A DNA stretch of 64,000 bases from DATAEE01 sp036258175 (GCA_036258175.1 DATAEE010000273.1:16763-80762); one strand, 5' to 3'. Shown: positions 17,506 to 27,114, numbered from the stretch's first letter. The notes: generated from the sequence alone by a model not told the origin. Translations and numbers: made by a program.

Positions 17506-20301
17506 ATGCCGGACTGGAAAGATACGCTCAATCTCCCCCGGACCGCCTTTCCGATGAAGGCGAACCTGCCGGCGACCGAGCCGGCCGCGATCAAGCGCTG
17601 GGAAGAAACCGATCTGTACGGACAGATCCGGCGTGCGCGCGCCGGCAGGCCGTTGTTCGTCCTTCACGATGGGCCTCCGTACGCGAACGGCAACATCCAC
17701 ATCGGGACGGCGCTCAACAAGATCCTCAAAGACTTCGTCGTGAAGTCGCACTCGATGGCCGGTTTCGACGCGCCATATGTCGTGGGCTACGACTGCCATG
17801 GCCTGCCCATCGAGCTGCAGGTCGACCGCGAGCTCGGTCCAAAGAAGCGCGAGATGTCAGTGGCCGATTTCTGCCGCGCGTGCCGCGCGTACGCCGAGCG
17901 CTTCGTCGGCCGGATGACGGAGCAGTTCCGTCGGCTTGGAATCCTGGGTACGTGGGACGATCCCTATCTCACAATGGACTTTCGGTACCAGGCCGCGATC
18001 GCTCGAGCATTCGGAAAGTTCGTCGAGCAGGGTCTCGTCTATAAGGGCCTCAAACCGGTCCACTGGTGCATCCATTGCCGGACCGCGCTCGCCGAGGCTG
18101 AGGTCGAGTACGAGAATCACTCCTCACCCTCGATCTATGTCGAGTTCCCCTTGGACTCATCCAGCGCCGACGCGTTTCGGCGGCTCGCGCCCGAGGTAGG
18201 CGACCGTCCCGTGTCCGTCCTGATCTGGACGACTACGCCCTGGACGATTCCGTCGAACCTCGCAATCGCGTTTCACCCGGAATTCGACTACGGCGTGTAC
18301 GACGCCGGTGGGACGGCGGTCATCGTGGCGGAAGCCTTGAGCGAGGCGGTGCAGAAGACAACGGGACGCCCGTTCGACAAGCGGCTGGCGCGGCTGAAGG
18401 GTCGCGCTCTAGAAAAGCTGCGGTTTCAGCATCCGCTGTACGCGCGCCACTCGCTCGCGGTCCTCGGTGAGTACGTGACGCTCGAACAGGGCACCGGCGC
18501 CGTCCACACGGCTCCGGGCCATGGCGCCGACGACTTCCACACTGGCGTCAAGTACGGGCTCGAAGTGCTCGCGCCGGTCGGCCCGGCGGGACATTTCCTC
18601 GAAAGCGTGGATCTCTTCGGCGGTCAGCGTGTGTTCGACGCGAATCCGAACATCGAGGCGGCGCTCGAATCGCGCGCCCGGCTCTGGCATCGGGAGACGT
18701 TTTCGCACCAGTATCCGCACTGCTGGCGGTGCCACAACCCTGTGATCTTCCTCGCCACATCTCAGTGGTTCATCCGCCTGGGCGAAGCAGACAGCCAGGA
18801 GCCGACGCTTCGACGACGAGCGCTGGAGGCCATCGAACGCGATGTGCAGTGGATCCCGCCCTGGGGGAAGGATCGGATCGGCGGCATGGTGGCGAGCCGG
18901 CCGGACTGGTGCGTATCTCGTCAGCGAGCGTGGGGCGTACCAATTCCAGCGGTTGACTGCACCGCCTGCGGTCAGGCGATCCTGACGGCTGCTCTCGTGG
19001 ACAAAGCCGCGAGCGTGTTCGAGCAATACGGCGCGGACGCCTGGTATGAGCGGCCGCTCGAGGAATTCATCCCCGCCGGCCTCACCTGCCCTTCGTGCGG
19101 GAAGACATCATTCGAGCGGGAGATGAACATCCTCGACGTGTGGTTCGATTCCGGATCGAGCCACGAGGCAGTCCTGTCAGTCTGGCCGGAGCTGACGTGG
19201 CCGGCGGACGTGTATCTCGAGGGAACCGATCAGCATCGCGGCTGGTTCCAGAGTTCACTACTCGTCGGGCTGGGCACGCGTGGCCGTCCGCCGTACCGGG
19301 CGGTCGTGACCAACGGCTTCGTCGTCGCGGAAGACGGGCGCAAGATGTCGAAGTCGCTCGGCAACTCGATCGAGCCCGAGGACATCATCAAACAGCACGG
19401 CGCCGACATGCTGCGCCTCTGGGTGTCGATGGCGGACTACACCCAGGAGATCCGGCTGAGCCAGGAGATTCTTGCGAGAGCGGTCGAAGCGTATCGCAAG
19501 ATTCGAAACACGTTCCGCTATCTGATCTCAAACCTGTACGATTTTGACCCAGCCCGCGACACGGTGCCGACGTCGGAGCTGCAGGAAGTGGATCGGTACG
19601 CGCTCGCGAGATACGCCCAGGCTGCAAAACGCCTGGCGGACGCGTACGACCGCTACGATTACCAGACGATTTTCCACACGCTCAACACCCTGTTGACCGT
19701 GGACTTGAGCGCGTTTTACTTGGATGTGTCCAAGGATCGGTTATACACGCTGGGCGCGAATTCCCGGACGCGGAGATCCGCCCAGACGGCGATCTATCAG
19801 ATTGCCGACGGACTGACGCGGCTCGTCGCGCCCATCCTGTCCATGACTGCCGACGAAGTCTGGCGCCACCTGCCGGGTTCGCGGGAAGAATCCGTCCATC
19901 TCGCACTGTTTCCGGCCGCCGCCGAGCTCGACCGGCTTCTCGCTCCGGAGCTCACCGAACGGTGGTCGCGTCTTATCGAGATCCGCGATCGGGTGAACGC
20001 GGCGCTCGAAGAGGCGCGTCAGCAGAAAACGATCGGAAACTCGCTCAGCGCGCGCGTCGAGCTCAGTGCAGCCGGCGAGGAGGCCAAACTGCTCGACAGG
20101 TACCGCGATGAACTGCCGATGCTCTTCATCGCGTCGCAGGTGGACTTGCGGAGCGACGGCAGCGAGTCGCCGGCGACGATGATTACCGTCGGCCGGGCAG
20201 ACGGCGCGAAGTGCACCAGGTGCTGGCGAATCGTTCCGCATGTGAACGAAGAAGGACTGTGTGACCGCTGCGTCGAGGCGCTCGCGGAGGCGGTGGTCTG
20301 A
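17506..20301 (+). CDS. ileS: Isoleucyl-tRNA synthetase
   Basis: A 931-residue class Ia synthetase. The HIGH motif is 'GNIHIGTA' (His 65), the KMSKS loop is 'GRKMSKSLGN' (about residue 613), the editing domain holds 'WTTTPWTIPSNLAIAF', and a zinc-binding end reads 'CTRCWRIVPHVNEEGLCDRC'. The ATG at 17506 ('MPDWKDTLNLPRTAFPMKANLP') is the normal bacterial-type N-terminus; a TTG 18 bases earlier is less likely. First gene of a tight run ileS-lspA-lgt-rluD-nudix. No T-box leader is present. Confidence 0.97.
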   Translation: MPDWKDTLNLPRTAFPMKANLPATEPAAIKRWEETDLYGQIRRARAGRPLFVLHDGPPYANGNIHIGTALNKILKDFVVKSHSMAGFDAPYVVGYDCHGLPIELQVDRELGPKKREMSVADFCRACRAYAERFVGRMTEQFRRLGILGTWDDPYLTMDFRYQAAIARAFGKFVEQGLVYKGLKPVHWCIHCRTALAEAEVEYENHSSPSIYVEFPLDSSSADAFRRLAPEVGDRPVSVLIWTTTPWTIPSNLAIAFHPEFDYGVYDAGGTAVIVAEALSEAVQKTTGRPFDKRLARLKGRALEKLRFQHPLYARHSLAVLGEYVTLEQGTGAVHTAPGHGADDFHTGVKYGLEVLAPVGPAGHFLESVDLFGGQRVFDANPNIEAALESRARLWHRETFSHQYPHCWRCHNPVIFLATSQWFIRLGEADSQEPTLRRRALEAIERDVQWIPPWGKDRIGGMVASRPDWCVSRQRAWGVPIPAVDCTACGQAILTAALVDKAASVFEQYGADAWYERPLEEFIPAGLTCPSCGKTSFEREMNILDVWFDSGSSHEAVLSVWPELTWPADVYLEGTDQHRGWFQSSLLVGLGTRGRPPYRAVVTNGFVVAEDGRKMSKSLGNSIEPEDIIKQHGADMLRLWVSMADYTQEIRLSQEILARAVEAYRKIRNTFRYLISNLYDFDPARDTVPTSELQEVDRYALARYAQAAKRLADAYDRYDYQTIFHTLNTLLTVDLSAFYLDVSKDRLYTLGANSRTRRSAQTAIYQIADGLTRLVAPILSMTADEVWRHLPGSREESVHLALFPAAAELDRLLAPELTERWSRLIEIRDRVNAALEEARQQKTIGNSLSARVELSAAGEEAKLLDRYRDELPMLFIASQVDLRSDGSESPATMITVGRADGAKCTRCWRIVPHVNEEGLCDRCVEALAEAVV

Positions 20302-20799
20302 GTGTTGGACGTGCGCAGGTTCGAACTGCCGCTCGGGCTCGGGATCGTCATAGCAGACCAGGTGACGAAGGCGCTGGTTCGTCGTGCGCTGCCGCTGTAC
20401 GAGAGCAAGACCATCGTGCCGGGTTTCCTGGATCTGACGCATGTCCGCAACACGGGCGCCGCGTTCGGCCTGTTCAATGCGGCCGACTTTCCGCTCAAGC
20501 CCGCCGTCATGCTCGGGATGGCCATCCTCGCGCTCGCTGCGATCGCGGTGTACGCTGCACAACTGCGGCCGGATGAGCGGTTGGCGCGGGCCGGGCTCGC
20601 GCTCGTGCTGGGAGGCGCCGTCGGAAACCTGATTGATCGTGCCGCCACCGGTTACGTCCTCGATTTCGTGGACGTCTACTATCGCGACGCGCATTTCTGG
20701 GCGTTCAACGTCGCGGATGCCGCCATTACCGTTGGGGCGGCGCTCGTGATTCTGGACGTCCTTCTCGCGGGACGACGACATGTACCCGGTCCTGTTTGA
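20302..20799 (+). CDS. lspA: Lipoprotein signal peptidase
   Basis: A 165-residue membrane aspartyl protease (signal peptidase II). Motifs in order: 'ADQVTKALV', 'VRNTGAAFGLF', 'GGAVGNLIDR' with the first catalytic Asp, and 'FNVADAAITVG' with the second. Four hydrophobic helices are apparent. The GTG start follows the ileS TGA with no gap. It cleaves lipid-modified prolipoproteins made by Lgt, whose gene overlaps the end of this one by 20 bases. Substrates in the window include the lipobox proteins at 32256 and 48889. Confidence 0.96.
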   Translation: MLDVRRFELPLGLGIVIADQVTKALVRRALPLYESKTIVPGFLDLTHVRNTGAAFGLFNAADFPLKPAVMLGMAILALAAIAVYAAQLRPDERLARAGLALVLGGAVGNLIDRAATGYVLDFVDVYYRDAHFWAFNVADAAITVGAALVILDVLLAGRRHVPGPV

Positions 20800-21586
20800 A
20801 ATCGGACGATTCCCGATTTACGCGTACGGCCTGTTACTGGCCGCCGCGTATCTGCTCGGCTTGCAGCTCGCCGTCAAGCGCGCCCGCGCGCGCGGTCTCG
20901 ACGGCGCCCGGGTCATGGACCTCGGAATCTGGGTCATCATCTCCGCGCTGGTCGGAGCGAAGCTGCTGCTGCTGGCCGTTGACTTCGATCGGTTCCGGGC
21001 TAATCCGTCGGAGCTTCTGTCGCTCGTCCGCTCGGGCGGCGTTTTCTATGGCGGCCTGGCGCTCGCAGTGCCAGTCGCACTCCTCTACGCCCGCAAAGCG
21101 GGGCTGCCCATCTGGACGACGGCCGATGCGTTCGCACCAGGCATCGCCCTGGGACACGTCATCGGTCGTCTCGGCTGCCTCATGGCCGGGTGCTGCTACG
21201 GCCGGACGACGGACGTGCTATGGGCGATCACCTTCACAAACCCTGCGGCCGCCGACAACGCCGGAACTCCGCTCGGTATCCCGCTGCATCCGACCCAGCT
21301 CTACGAAGCGGGCGCTGAGCTGGTCATCCTGGTGTTGCTCGTTGCACTCGAGCGCAGGCGCAAGTCATTCCCGGGACGCACGTTCTGGGGATATATCCTG
21401 CTGTATGCGATCTCTCGCTTCATGATCGAGTTCTATCGTGGCGATCCACGCGGGATGATCGGGCCGCTCTCGACGTCGCAATTCATTTCAGCGCTTCTCG
21501 TGCCGCTGAGCGTCGCGATGCTCGTCTGGCTCGGACGTCGCGCCCCCGCCCCCGGGACAACGAAGCGGCGCAAGCTGGCGGCATGA
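20780..21586 (+). CDS. lgt: Prolipoprotein diacylglyceryl transferase
   Basis: A 268-residue polytopic membrane enzyme that attaches diacylglycerol to the lipobox cysteine. It shows the Lgt signature 'GHVIGRLGCLMAGCCYGR', 'GGVFYGGL' earlier, and 'HPTQLYEA' with 'YAISRFMIEFYRGDPRG' later. The start overlaps lspA by 20 bases, an unusually direct coupling of the two lipoprotein-maturation steps. Its end overlaps rluD by 4 bases (ATGA). The C-terminus is a short basic tail. Confidence 0.96.
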   Translation: MYPVLFEIGRFPIYAYGLLLAAAYLLGLQLAVKRARARGLDGARVMDLGIWVIISALVGAKLLLLAVDFDRFRANPSELLSLVRSGGVFYGGLALAVPVALLYARKAGLPIWTTADAFAPGIALGHVIGRLGCLMAGCCYGRTTDVLWAITFTNPAAADNAGTPLGIPLHPTQLYEAGAELVILVLLVALERRRKSFPGRTFWGYILLYAISRFMIEFYRGDPRGMIGPLSTSQFISALLVPLSVAMLVWLGRRAPAPGTTKRRKLAA

Positions 21587-22539
21587 CCGCCGCCGACGCG
21601 GAGCATCTCCAGGTCGAGGTCGGCGACGAGCACGATGGTCTGCGCCTCGACCAGTTTCTCGCCAACGTACTGCCGCATCAGTCCCGGTCGCAGATCCAGC
21701 GGCTGATTCGAGACGGGCTCGTCCAGACGCAGGCACGACACACCCGTCCGAGCACGCCGGTTCATGCCGGTGACCGCATCGCGGTCGAGATCCCGGCGCC
21801 GGCGCCGGCGGTCCCACAGGCGCAGGAATTACCGCTGCCGATCCTGTACGACGACGCGGATGTCGTCGTGGTCAATAAACCTCCGGGAATGGTGGTCCAT
21901 CCCGCGGCCGGCCATTCCGAAGGTACGCTCGTCAACGCCCTCCTGCATCACGTCAAGGATCTCAGCGGGATCGGCGGCGAGCTCCGCCCGGGAATCGTCC
22001 ACAGGCTCGACCGTGGAACGTCGGGTGTCATGGTGATTGCCAAAAACGATCGCGCGCACCAGGAGCTGGCGCGGCAGTTCCACGATCGTGAGGTCGAGAA
22101 AGAGTACATGACGCTCGTGTGGGGCGTCGTGCAGGCAGGCCGCCGGATCGATGCGGCCATCGGACGCGACCCGCACGACCGGCAGAAGATGTCCACTCGT
22201 GCGAGGCGAGCGCGGTCAGCAGTCACACGGGTGACCGCTGCCGAGCACATGCGAGGCGTGTCGCTCCTCCATGTTGCGATCGCGACCGGCCGGACCCATC
22301 AGATCCGCGTGCACTTGAGCGCCATCGGCCATCCCATCGTCGGCGATCCCACCTACGGTGGCTCGCGCCGCCAGCTGCCCGCTCACCTGCGTGCGCTCGC
22401 CCGGCTGGACCGGCCTTTTCTTCACGCGGCACGGATCGCGTTCACACATCCGTCCGATGGGTCGCGGGTCGAGTTCGTCGCCCCGCTCCCGTCCGATTTG
22501 CAGCAGTTGATCGCCGAGCTGAGGAGAGATGCGACATGA
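21583..22539 (+). CDS. rluD: RluD-type 23S rRNA pseudouridine synthase
   Basis: A 318-residue RluA-family enzyme. An S4 RNA-binding domain occupies residues about 15-75 ('LRLDQFLANVLPHQSRSQIQRLIRDGLV'). The catalytic domain has 'VVVNKPPGMVVHPAAGH' and the active-site Asp 143 in 'GIVHRLDRGTSG', plus 'TGRTHQIRVHLSAIGHPIVGD'. The S4 domain and sequence fit RluD, which modifies helix 69 of 23S rRNA. Coupled on both sides by ATGA overlaps; following lgt/lspA is a common order. Confidence 0.92.
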   Translation: MTAADAEHLQVEVGDEHDGLRLDQFLANVLPHQSRSQIQRLIRDGLVQTQARHTRPSTPVHAGDRIAVEIPAPAPAVPQAQELPLPILYDDADVVVVNKPPGMVVHPAAGHSEGTLVNALLHHVKDLSGIGGELRPGIVHRLDRGTSGVMVIAKNDRAHQELARQFHDREVEKEYMTLVWGVVQAGRRIDAAIGRDPHDRQKMSTRARRARSAVTRVTAAEHMRGVSLLHVAIATGRTHQIRVHLSAIGHPIVGDPTYGGSRRQLPAHLRALARLDRPFLHAARIAFTHPSDGSRVEFVAPLPSDLQQLIAELRRDAT

Positions 22540-23072
22540 CCGATGTTCAGATCATCCGGCGCGGCGGCCGGGTAGCCTTCGAGGGGCGCATCTTCGCCGT
22601 GCATGTTGATCACGCTCAGATGTCGAGCGGACGCGAGGTCACACTCGAAGTCGTCCGTCATCCGCCTTCCGTCGTCCTGTTGCCGATGCCGGATGCCGAG
22701 CACATCGTTCTGGTGCGGCAGTACCGCTACCCGATTGATCGGTGGGTCTGGGAGTTGCCCGCCGGCAGCATCGATCCTGGTGAGACACCCGATGTGGCGG
22801 CGGCGCGCGAGTGTCACGAAGAGATTGGAAAAGTCCCGCGCAGAATCGAGCGCCTCGGGTCGCTTTTCCCCACGCCGGGCTACTGCGATGAGGAGATGAT
22901 CTTCTACCGGTTGCACGGGCTCGACGAGCCGACCGCCGCCGCGCACCTTGACGAGGATGAGGTGCTCGAGCCCCGAACGTTTACGTTGGGCGAGGTCCGC
23001 GCCATGGTTGAGCGACGCGAGATCGTCGACATGAAGACGGTGGCCGGGCTGACGATGCTCGGGCAGCCCTAA
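22536..23072 (+). CDS. NUDIX hydrolase (ADP-ribose pyrophosphatase-like)
   Basis: A 178-residue protein with a complete Nudix box, 'GSIDPGETPDVAAARECHEEIG'-type spacing (G-x5-E-x7-REChEE-x-G). The preceding 'LVRQYRYPIDRWVWELPAG' is typical of ADP-ribose pyrophosphatases. It starts in the rluD stop codon (ATGA). The last codons and the TAA lie inside a perfect palindrome (23063-23080), so the C-terminal 'GQP' may be contributed by that element. Last gene of the ileS run. Confidence 0.9.
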   Translation: MTDVQIIRRGGRVAFEGRIFAVHVDHAQMSSGREVTLEVVRHPPSVVLLPMPDAEHIVLVRQYRYPIDRWVWELPAGSIDPGETPDVAAARECHEEIGKVPRRIERLGSLFPTPGYCDEEMIFYRLHGLDEPTAAAHLDEDEVLEPRTFTLGEVRAMVERREIVDMKTVAGLTMLGQP

Positions 23073-23080
23073 AGGGCTGC
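23063..23080. repeat. Perfect 7-bp hairpin with the nudix stop codon in its loop
   Basis: GCAGCCC, loop TAAA, GGGCTGC. The gene's TAA is the loop (23070-23072). Read on the minus strand it is GTAGCGCAGCCC-TTTA-GGGCTGC, the same design as the hairpin ending moaD at 7408-7427. Bases 23081-23149 then hold a C-rich stretch with repeated CCTAAG/CCCTAAG words and no gene. Confidence 0.65.
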
Positions 23081-23149
23081 GCTACGCGACCTAAGACCCA
23101 GCCCAGGCCCTAAGTCCCAAACCCCAGGGCTGCCGCGCCGAAGCGGCGG

Positions 23150-24052
23150 TCAGCCGCGAAGGCGGGCCCAAGCCCTGCTGGCTTCGGTGACCGTCCCGAC
23201 GTGGATGTCGACGGTGTCCTCGACGCGCCGCGCGTAGCCGCCCGCCAGCGTCACGAAGACTGGCACACGCGCAGTGAGGCAGGCTTCAAAGACCATGCGA
23301 TCGCGCCGGCGAAGCCCTTCCTTGGTCAGCGACAACCCGCCAAGCTGATCCTCGACGAACGGGTCGGCGCCCGCCAGATACGCGACGACGTCGGGCCCGG
23401 ATGCGACGACGGCCGTCAGTGCGCCGGCGAGCTTCGAGAGATACGTCTCGTCACGAGCCCCATCGGCGAGGCCGATGTCCAAATCGCTCGGCGGCTTCCA
23501 CATCGGGTAGTTGTTCTGCTGGTGGATCGAAAACGTGAAAACGTCCGCGTCGCGGCCGAAGATCATGGCCGTGCCGTTACCGTGATGGACGTCGCAGTCG
23601 ACGACAGCGGCGCGCCGGATAGCGCCATCACGCTGCAAGTGCCGCATGGCGACAGCGACGTCGTTGAACATGCAGAAGCCTTCCCCGTGGTTCGCGAAAG
23701 CGTGGTGCAATCCACCGCCGAGGTGAACGGCGATACGGTCGTTCAACGCGAGCCGGGCGGCCTGGATCGTTCCGCCGACCATCAACCGGAAGCCGTCCGC
23801 GATTTCGGCGGACCAGGGGATCTCGAGCTGTGAGACCTCTTCGAGCGTCAGGCGCCCGTGGCGCGTTTTCTCGACGTACTCCAGCGTGTGAACCAGCAGC
23901 AGGTCATCCCACGACGCCGCGGAGGGCTCCACGAACTGGAGATGGAGGTCGGCGGAGGCGTTGAGCGTTTCGCGAATGAGCCTGTATTTCGAGATGGGCC
24001 AGACGTGAGGACCGATGTCCAGCTCGTAGGCCCGCGACTGGACGACCCACAC
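23150..24052 (-). CDS. Histone-deacetylase-family (arginase fold) deacetylase
   Basis: A 300-residue class II-like HDAC homologue (acetoin-utilisation/AcuC and acetylpolyamine-hydrolase relatives). Zinc and catalytic residues are in place: 'GGLHHAFANHGEGFCMFND' (paired His), 'AVVDCDVHHGNGT' (metal ligands Asp and His) and 'AGADPFVEDQLGG' (third ligand Asp). It removes acyl groups from lysine or small amines; the substrate is not determined. Start is GTG 24052, only 5 bases after the lon stop, so it is likely cotranscribed with lon. Confidence 0.88.
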   Translation of the reverse strand: MWVVQSRAYELDIGPHVWPISKYRLIRETLNASADLHLQFVEPSAASWDDLLLVHTLEYVEKTRHGRLTLEEVSQLEIPWSAEIADGFRLMVGGTIQAARLALNDRIAVHLGGGLHHAFANHGEGFCMFNDVAVAMRHLQRDGAIRRAAVVDCDVHHGNGTAMIFGRDADVFTFSIHQQNNYPMWKPPSDLDIGLADGARDETYLSKLAGALTAVVASGPDVVAYLAGADPFVEDQLGGLSLTKEGLRRRDRMVFEACLTARVPVFVTLAGGYARRVEDTVDIHVGTVTEASRAWARLRG

Positions 24053-24057
24053 AGGCC

Positions 24058-26541
24058 TTACGAAGCAGGCGGCCTTGGTTCGGCTGCGGTGCGGCTTCGT
24101 CCCGCCGCGACGATCTTGTCGACGTCGGCAGGCAGCTTGGGCGTAGTCGTCTGATCCGCCGCGGGCTGCAGCGCGAGCGCCAGAACCTCTTCGATCGCGG
24201 AGACCAGGTGCAGCCGCAGATCCTGCCGCAGCTCTTCGCCGAGATCCTCGTTGACGTTCTTATCGTTTTGTCGCGGGAGAATGATTTCGCGGATCCCGTG
24301 CCGGCGCGCCGCCAGAACCTTCTCCTTCACGCCGCCCACCGGCAGGACGCGGCCCGACAGCGTGATCTCGCCGGTCATCGCGATATCGCCTCGGACCGGA
24401 CGGCCGGTCAGCTCGGACGCGAGCGCCGTCACCATCGTCACGCCCGCAGACGGACCATCCTTCGGGATGGCGCCTGAGGGGACGTGCAGATGGATCTCGG
24501 CATCTTTGTAGAACGCCGGGTCGACGCCGTAGTGCGGCGCGTGCGCGCGGAACCACGACAGAGCCGTCCGTGCCGACTCCTTCATCACGTCTCCGAGGTG
24601 GCCGGTCAGGGTCAGCGAGCCGCCGCCCTGCATCCGGGAGGCCTCGACGAAGAGCACCTCGCCGCCGGCAGGCGTCCATGCCAGGCCGACCGCCACTCCG
24701 GGATCCTTCGTCCGCTCCTCGAGCTCCTCATCGAGGAATCGCGGCGCGCCGAGCAGCTCCGTCACGACTTCGCGGGTCACGACGACCTTCGCGGTGTCTC
24801 CCTCGGCGCGGCGCCGGGCGACCTTGCGGCACAGCGCACCGATTTCGCGTTCCAGATTGCGGACGCCAGCTTCCCGGGTATACCCGCGGATGACGGTCCG
24901 CACCGCCGCTTCCTCGAACTCGATGTGCTCGGGCGTCAGCCCGTGATTCTTGATCTGCTTCTCGATCAGGTGCTCCTGCGCGATCTTCAGTTTCTCCTCT
25001 TCCGTATAGCCAGGAAGCTCGAGCACTTCCATACGGTCGCGGAGAGGCGGCGGGATGGTATCGAGCACGTTCGCCGTCGTGATGAAGAGTACTTCCGACA
25101 GGTCGAACGGCACGTCGAGGTAGTGATCGCGGAACGAGTTGTTCTGCTCCGGGTCGAGCACTTCCAGAAGAGCCGACGCGGGATCGCCGCGGAAATCCGA
25201 ACCGAGCTTGTCGATCTCGTCCAGGATGAAGACCGGGTTCTTGGACTCGGCGCGCCTGAGCCCCTGGATGATCTGCCCGGGCAACGCGCCAATGTATGTT
25301 CGCCGGTGGCCTCGAATCTCGGCCTCGTCGCGCATACCGCCGAGCGACACGCGGACGAACTTCCGATCGAGCGATGTGGCGATCGATCGCGCCAACGACG
25401 TCTTCCCGACTCCCGGAGGACCCAGGAAGCAGAGAATCGGCCCCTTCACTTCGGGATTGAGCTTTCTGACCGCGAGGTATTCGAGGATGCGATCCTTCGC
25501 CTTCTCCAGATCCGAGTGGTCCGCATCGAGCACCGACTTCGTCCGTTTGAGCTCGATGACTTCTTCGGTGCGCTTTGCCCATGGCAGCGCCACGAGCCAG
25601 TCGACATACGTGCGAGAGACGGTGTACTCCGCAGCGGCGACCGGCATCTTCGATAGGCGGTCGAGCTCGCGGAGCGCCTCTTTCTTGACGGTATCCGGCA
25701 TACCGACCGCTTCGATCTTCTGACGAAGCTCCTCGATCTCCTTCGCCTGCTCGTCCCCCTCGCCCAGCTCCTTCTGAATCGCCTTAAGCTGCTCGCGCAG
25801 GAAATACTCCCGCTGGTTCTTGCCGACTTCGGACTGCACCTGGGACTGGATCTTCGAGCCGAGCTCGAGGACCTCCAGCTCCTTGATCAGGACCCGGTTC
25901 AGCAGGTCCATTCGCGCGCGTACGTCGAGCGTCTCGAGCACTTCCTGCCGTGCGCCCGTGGACAGCGTCGTAAGGCTGGATGCGATGAAATCGGCGAGCT
26001 TGGCCGGATCGACGATATTCAGTGCGAGGGTTTGAAGGTCGTCCGACAGCAGCGGCGACAGCGAGACGACCTGCTGGAAATTCGTTTTGATGTTCCGCTG
26101 CAGCGCATCGATCTCGAGACGATCCTCGTCGCGAAGCTCTTCCTCGGTTGCCGTGACCTCCGCCCGGATGTACGGCTTGAGCCCGACGACGCGATCGAGG
26201 CGCAGCCGCGCGAGCCCCTGGACGATCAGGCGCAGGCTGCCGTCGGGCAGCTTGAACATCTTGTGAATGTGGGTCGCCGTGCCCGTGCGATAGAGGTCGT
26301 CCTCGGCCGGCTCCTCGACTGACGCGTCGCGCTGCGTGAAGACGCCGATGATCCGCCCCGAGGCCGCCGCTTCGTCGATCAGCCGGACAGAGCTCTCGCG
26401 GGCTACCGCGAGCGGCATGAAGGAATTGGGGAACAGCACGGTGTCCCGCAGCGGGAGCACCGGCAGCTCGGGCGGAATTGAGAGCGGACGTTCGGCGGCA
26501 GACGATTCGTCGACGCCCGGACGTTCACCTCGCTCGCTCAT
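24058..26541 (-). CDS. lon: ATP-dependent protease Lon (LonA type)
   Basis: An 827-residue soluble LonA protease. The N-terminal substrate domain begins 'LPVLPLRDTVLFPNSFMPLAV'. The AAA+ module has Walker A 'GPPGVGKTSLA' near residue 373 and Walker B 'PVFILDEIDKLG'. The protease domain has the catalytic Ser in 'KDGPSAGVTMVTAL' (about residue 698) and the Lys in 'GGVKEKVLAARRHG'. It degrades damaged and regulatory proteins in the cytoplasm. A strong hairpin (26572-26605) separates it from the DksA-like gene upstream. Confidence 0.97.
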   Translation of the reverse strand: MSERGERPGVDESSAAERPLSIPPELPVLPLRDTVLFPNSFMPLAVARESSVRLIDEAAASGRIIGVFTQRDASVEEPAEDDLYRTGTATHIHKMFKLPDGSLRLIVQGLARLRLDRVVGLKPYIRAEVTATEEELRDEDRLEIDALQRNIKTNFQQVVSLSPLLSDDLQTLALNIVDPAKLADFIASSLTTLSTGARQEVLETLDVRARMDLLNRVLIKELEVLELGSKIQSQVQSEVGKNQREYFLREQLKAIQKELGEGDEQAKEIEELRQKIEAVGMPDTVKKEALRELDRLSKMPVAAAEYTVSRTYVDWLVALPWAKRTEEVIELKRTKSVLDADHSDLEKAKDRILEYLAVRKLNPEVKGPILCFLGPPGVGKTSLARSIATSLDRKFVRVSLGGMRDEAEIRGHRRTYIGALPGQIIQGLRRAESKNPVFILDEIDKLGSDFRGDPASALLEVLDPEQNNSFRDHYLDVPFDLSEVLFITTANVLDTIPPPLRDRMEVLELPGYTEEEKLKIAQEHLIEKQIKNHGLTPEHIEFEEAAVRTVIRGYTREAGVRNLEREIGALCRKVARRRAEGDTAKVVVTREVVTELLGAPRFLDEELEERTKDPGVAVGLAWTPAGGEVLFVEASRMQGGGSLTLTGHLGDVMKESARTALSWFRAHAPHYGVDPAFYKDAEIHLHVPSGAIPKDGPSAGVTMVTALASELTGRPVRGDIAMTGEITLSGRVLPVGGVKEKVLAARRHGIREIILPRQNDKNVNEDLGEELRQDLRLHLVSAIEEVLALALQPAADQTTTPKLPADVDKIVAAGRSRTAAEPRPPAS

Positions 26542-26571
26542 GGACGATACCTTAGTCGCAAGTATCGGTTG

Positions 26572-26605
26572 GGAAAAGGGGGAACTGTTCTGTTCCCCCC
26601 TTTCC
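26572..26605. terminator. Strong hairpin between the dksA-like gene and lon
   Basis: GGAAAAGGGGGAAC (26572-26585), loop TGTTCT, GTTCCCCCCTTTCC (26592-26605), nearly perfect over 14 bp. It lies about 56 bases downstream of the dksA-like stop and 30 bases upstream of lon, on the transcribed minus strand. The right arm contributes only a short T stretch, so it could be a terminator or an mRNA-stability element. Confidence 0.55.
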
Positions 26606-26661
26606 AGTCTGGCGGGGTCGCTGGACCGATCCGGCTGGAAACTCGCTTCGCTCCGGACCGA

Positions 26662-27114
26662 TTAGGACGACATGTCCAGGAAGAGCGACGCGGCGCCCCG
26701 GCGCTGCGCCATCACGCGCTCGCGCTGCTCGGCCAGTTCGCGCGCTTCCTCGCAGTCCTTGCACCGGACCGCGAACGGCAACGCGCGCAGCCGTCGCTCG
26801 GCGATTTCCTCGCCGCACTCGAAGCAGTACCCGTAGGTGCCTTCCTCGAGGCGTGCGAGCGCTTCGTCGATCCGGCTGAGCGTCTCGGTCTTCATCTGGA
26901 TCAATGCGAGCTCGATTTCCTCCTGGATGTCGTTCTCGGAGCTCTCGGCCGCGTCGAGCACACCCTGCTCCTGGCCGGTCTGCCCTTCAGTTCGAACGTC
27001 CCGGATCTTTTCGTGAACCTTGCTCACGATCTCTCGGCGCCGCTCCTCCAGAATCCGCTGGAGCTCGGCGTATCGGTCTTTGCTCATCTGGTCTTTCTTA
27101 TGTTCCACGGTCAT
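26662..27114 (-). CDS. DksA/TraR-family zinc-finger transcription regulator
   Basis: A 150-residue protein with a long N-terminal coiled coil (residues about 10-95, rich in Glu/Arg/Lys) and a C4 zinc finger, Cys-x2-Cys-x17-Cys-x2-Cys, in 'CFECGEEI...CKDCEEA'. DksA-family proteins enter the RNA-polymerase secondary channel and act with ppGpp; a Rel enzyme is encoded at 29988. The coil tip does not show the exact DksA 'DxxDxA' signature, so function is by family only. ATG 27114 has AAAGGAG eleven bases upstream; ATG 27087 is an alternative. Confidence 0.85.
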   Translation of the reverse strand: MTVEHKKDQMSKDRYAELQRILEERRREIVSKVHEKIRDVRTEGQTGQEQGVLDAAESSENDIQEEIELALIQMKTETLSRIDEALARLEEGTYGYCFECGEEIAERRLRALPFAVRCKDCEEARELAEQRERVMAQRRGAASLFLDMSS

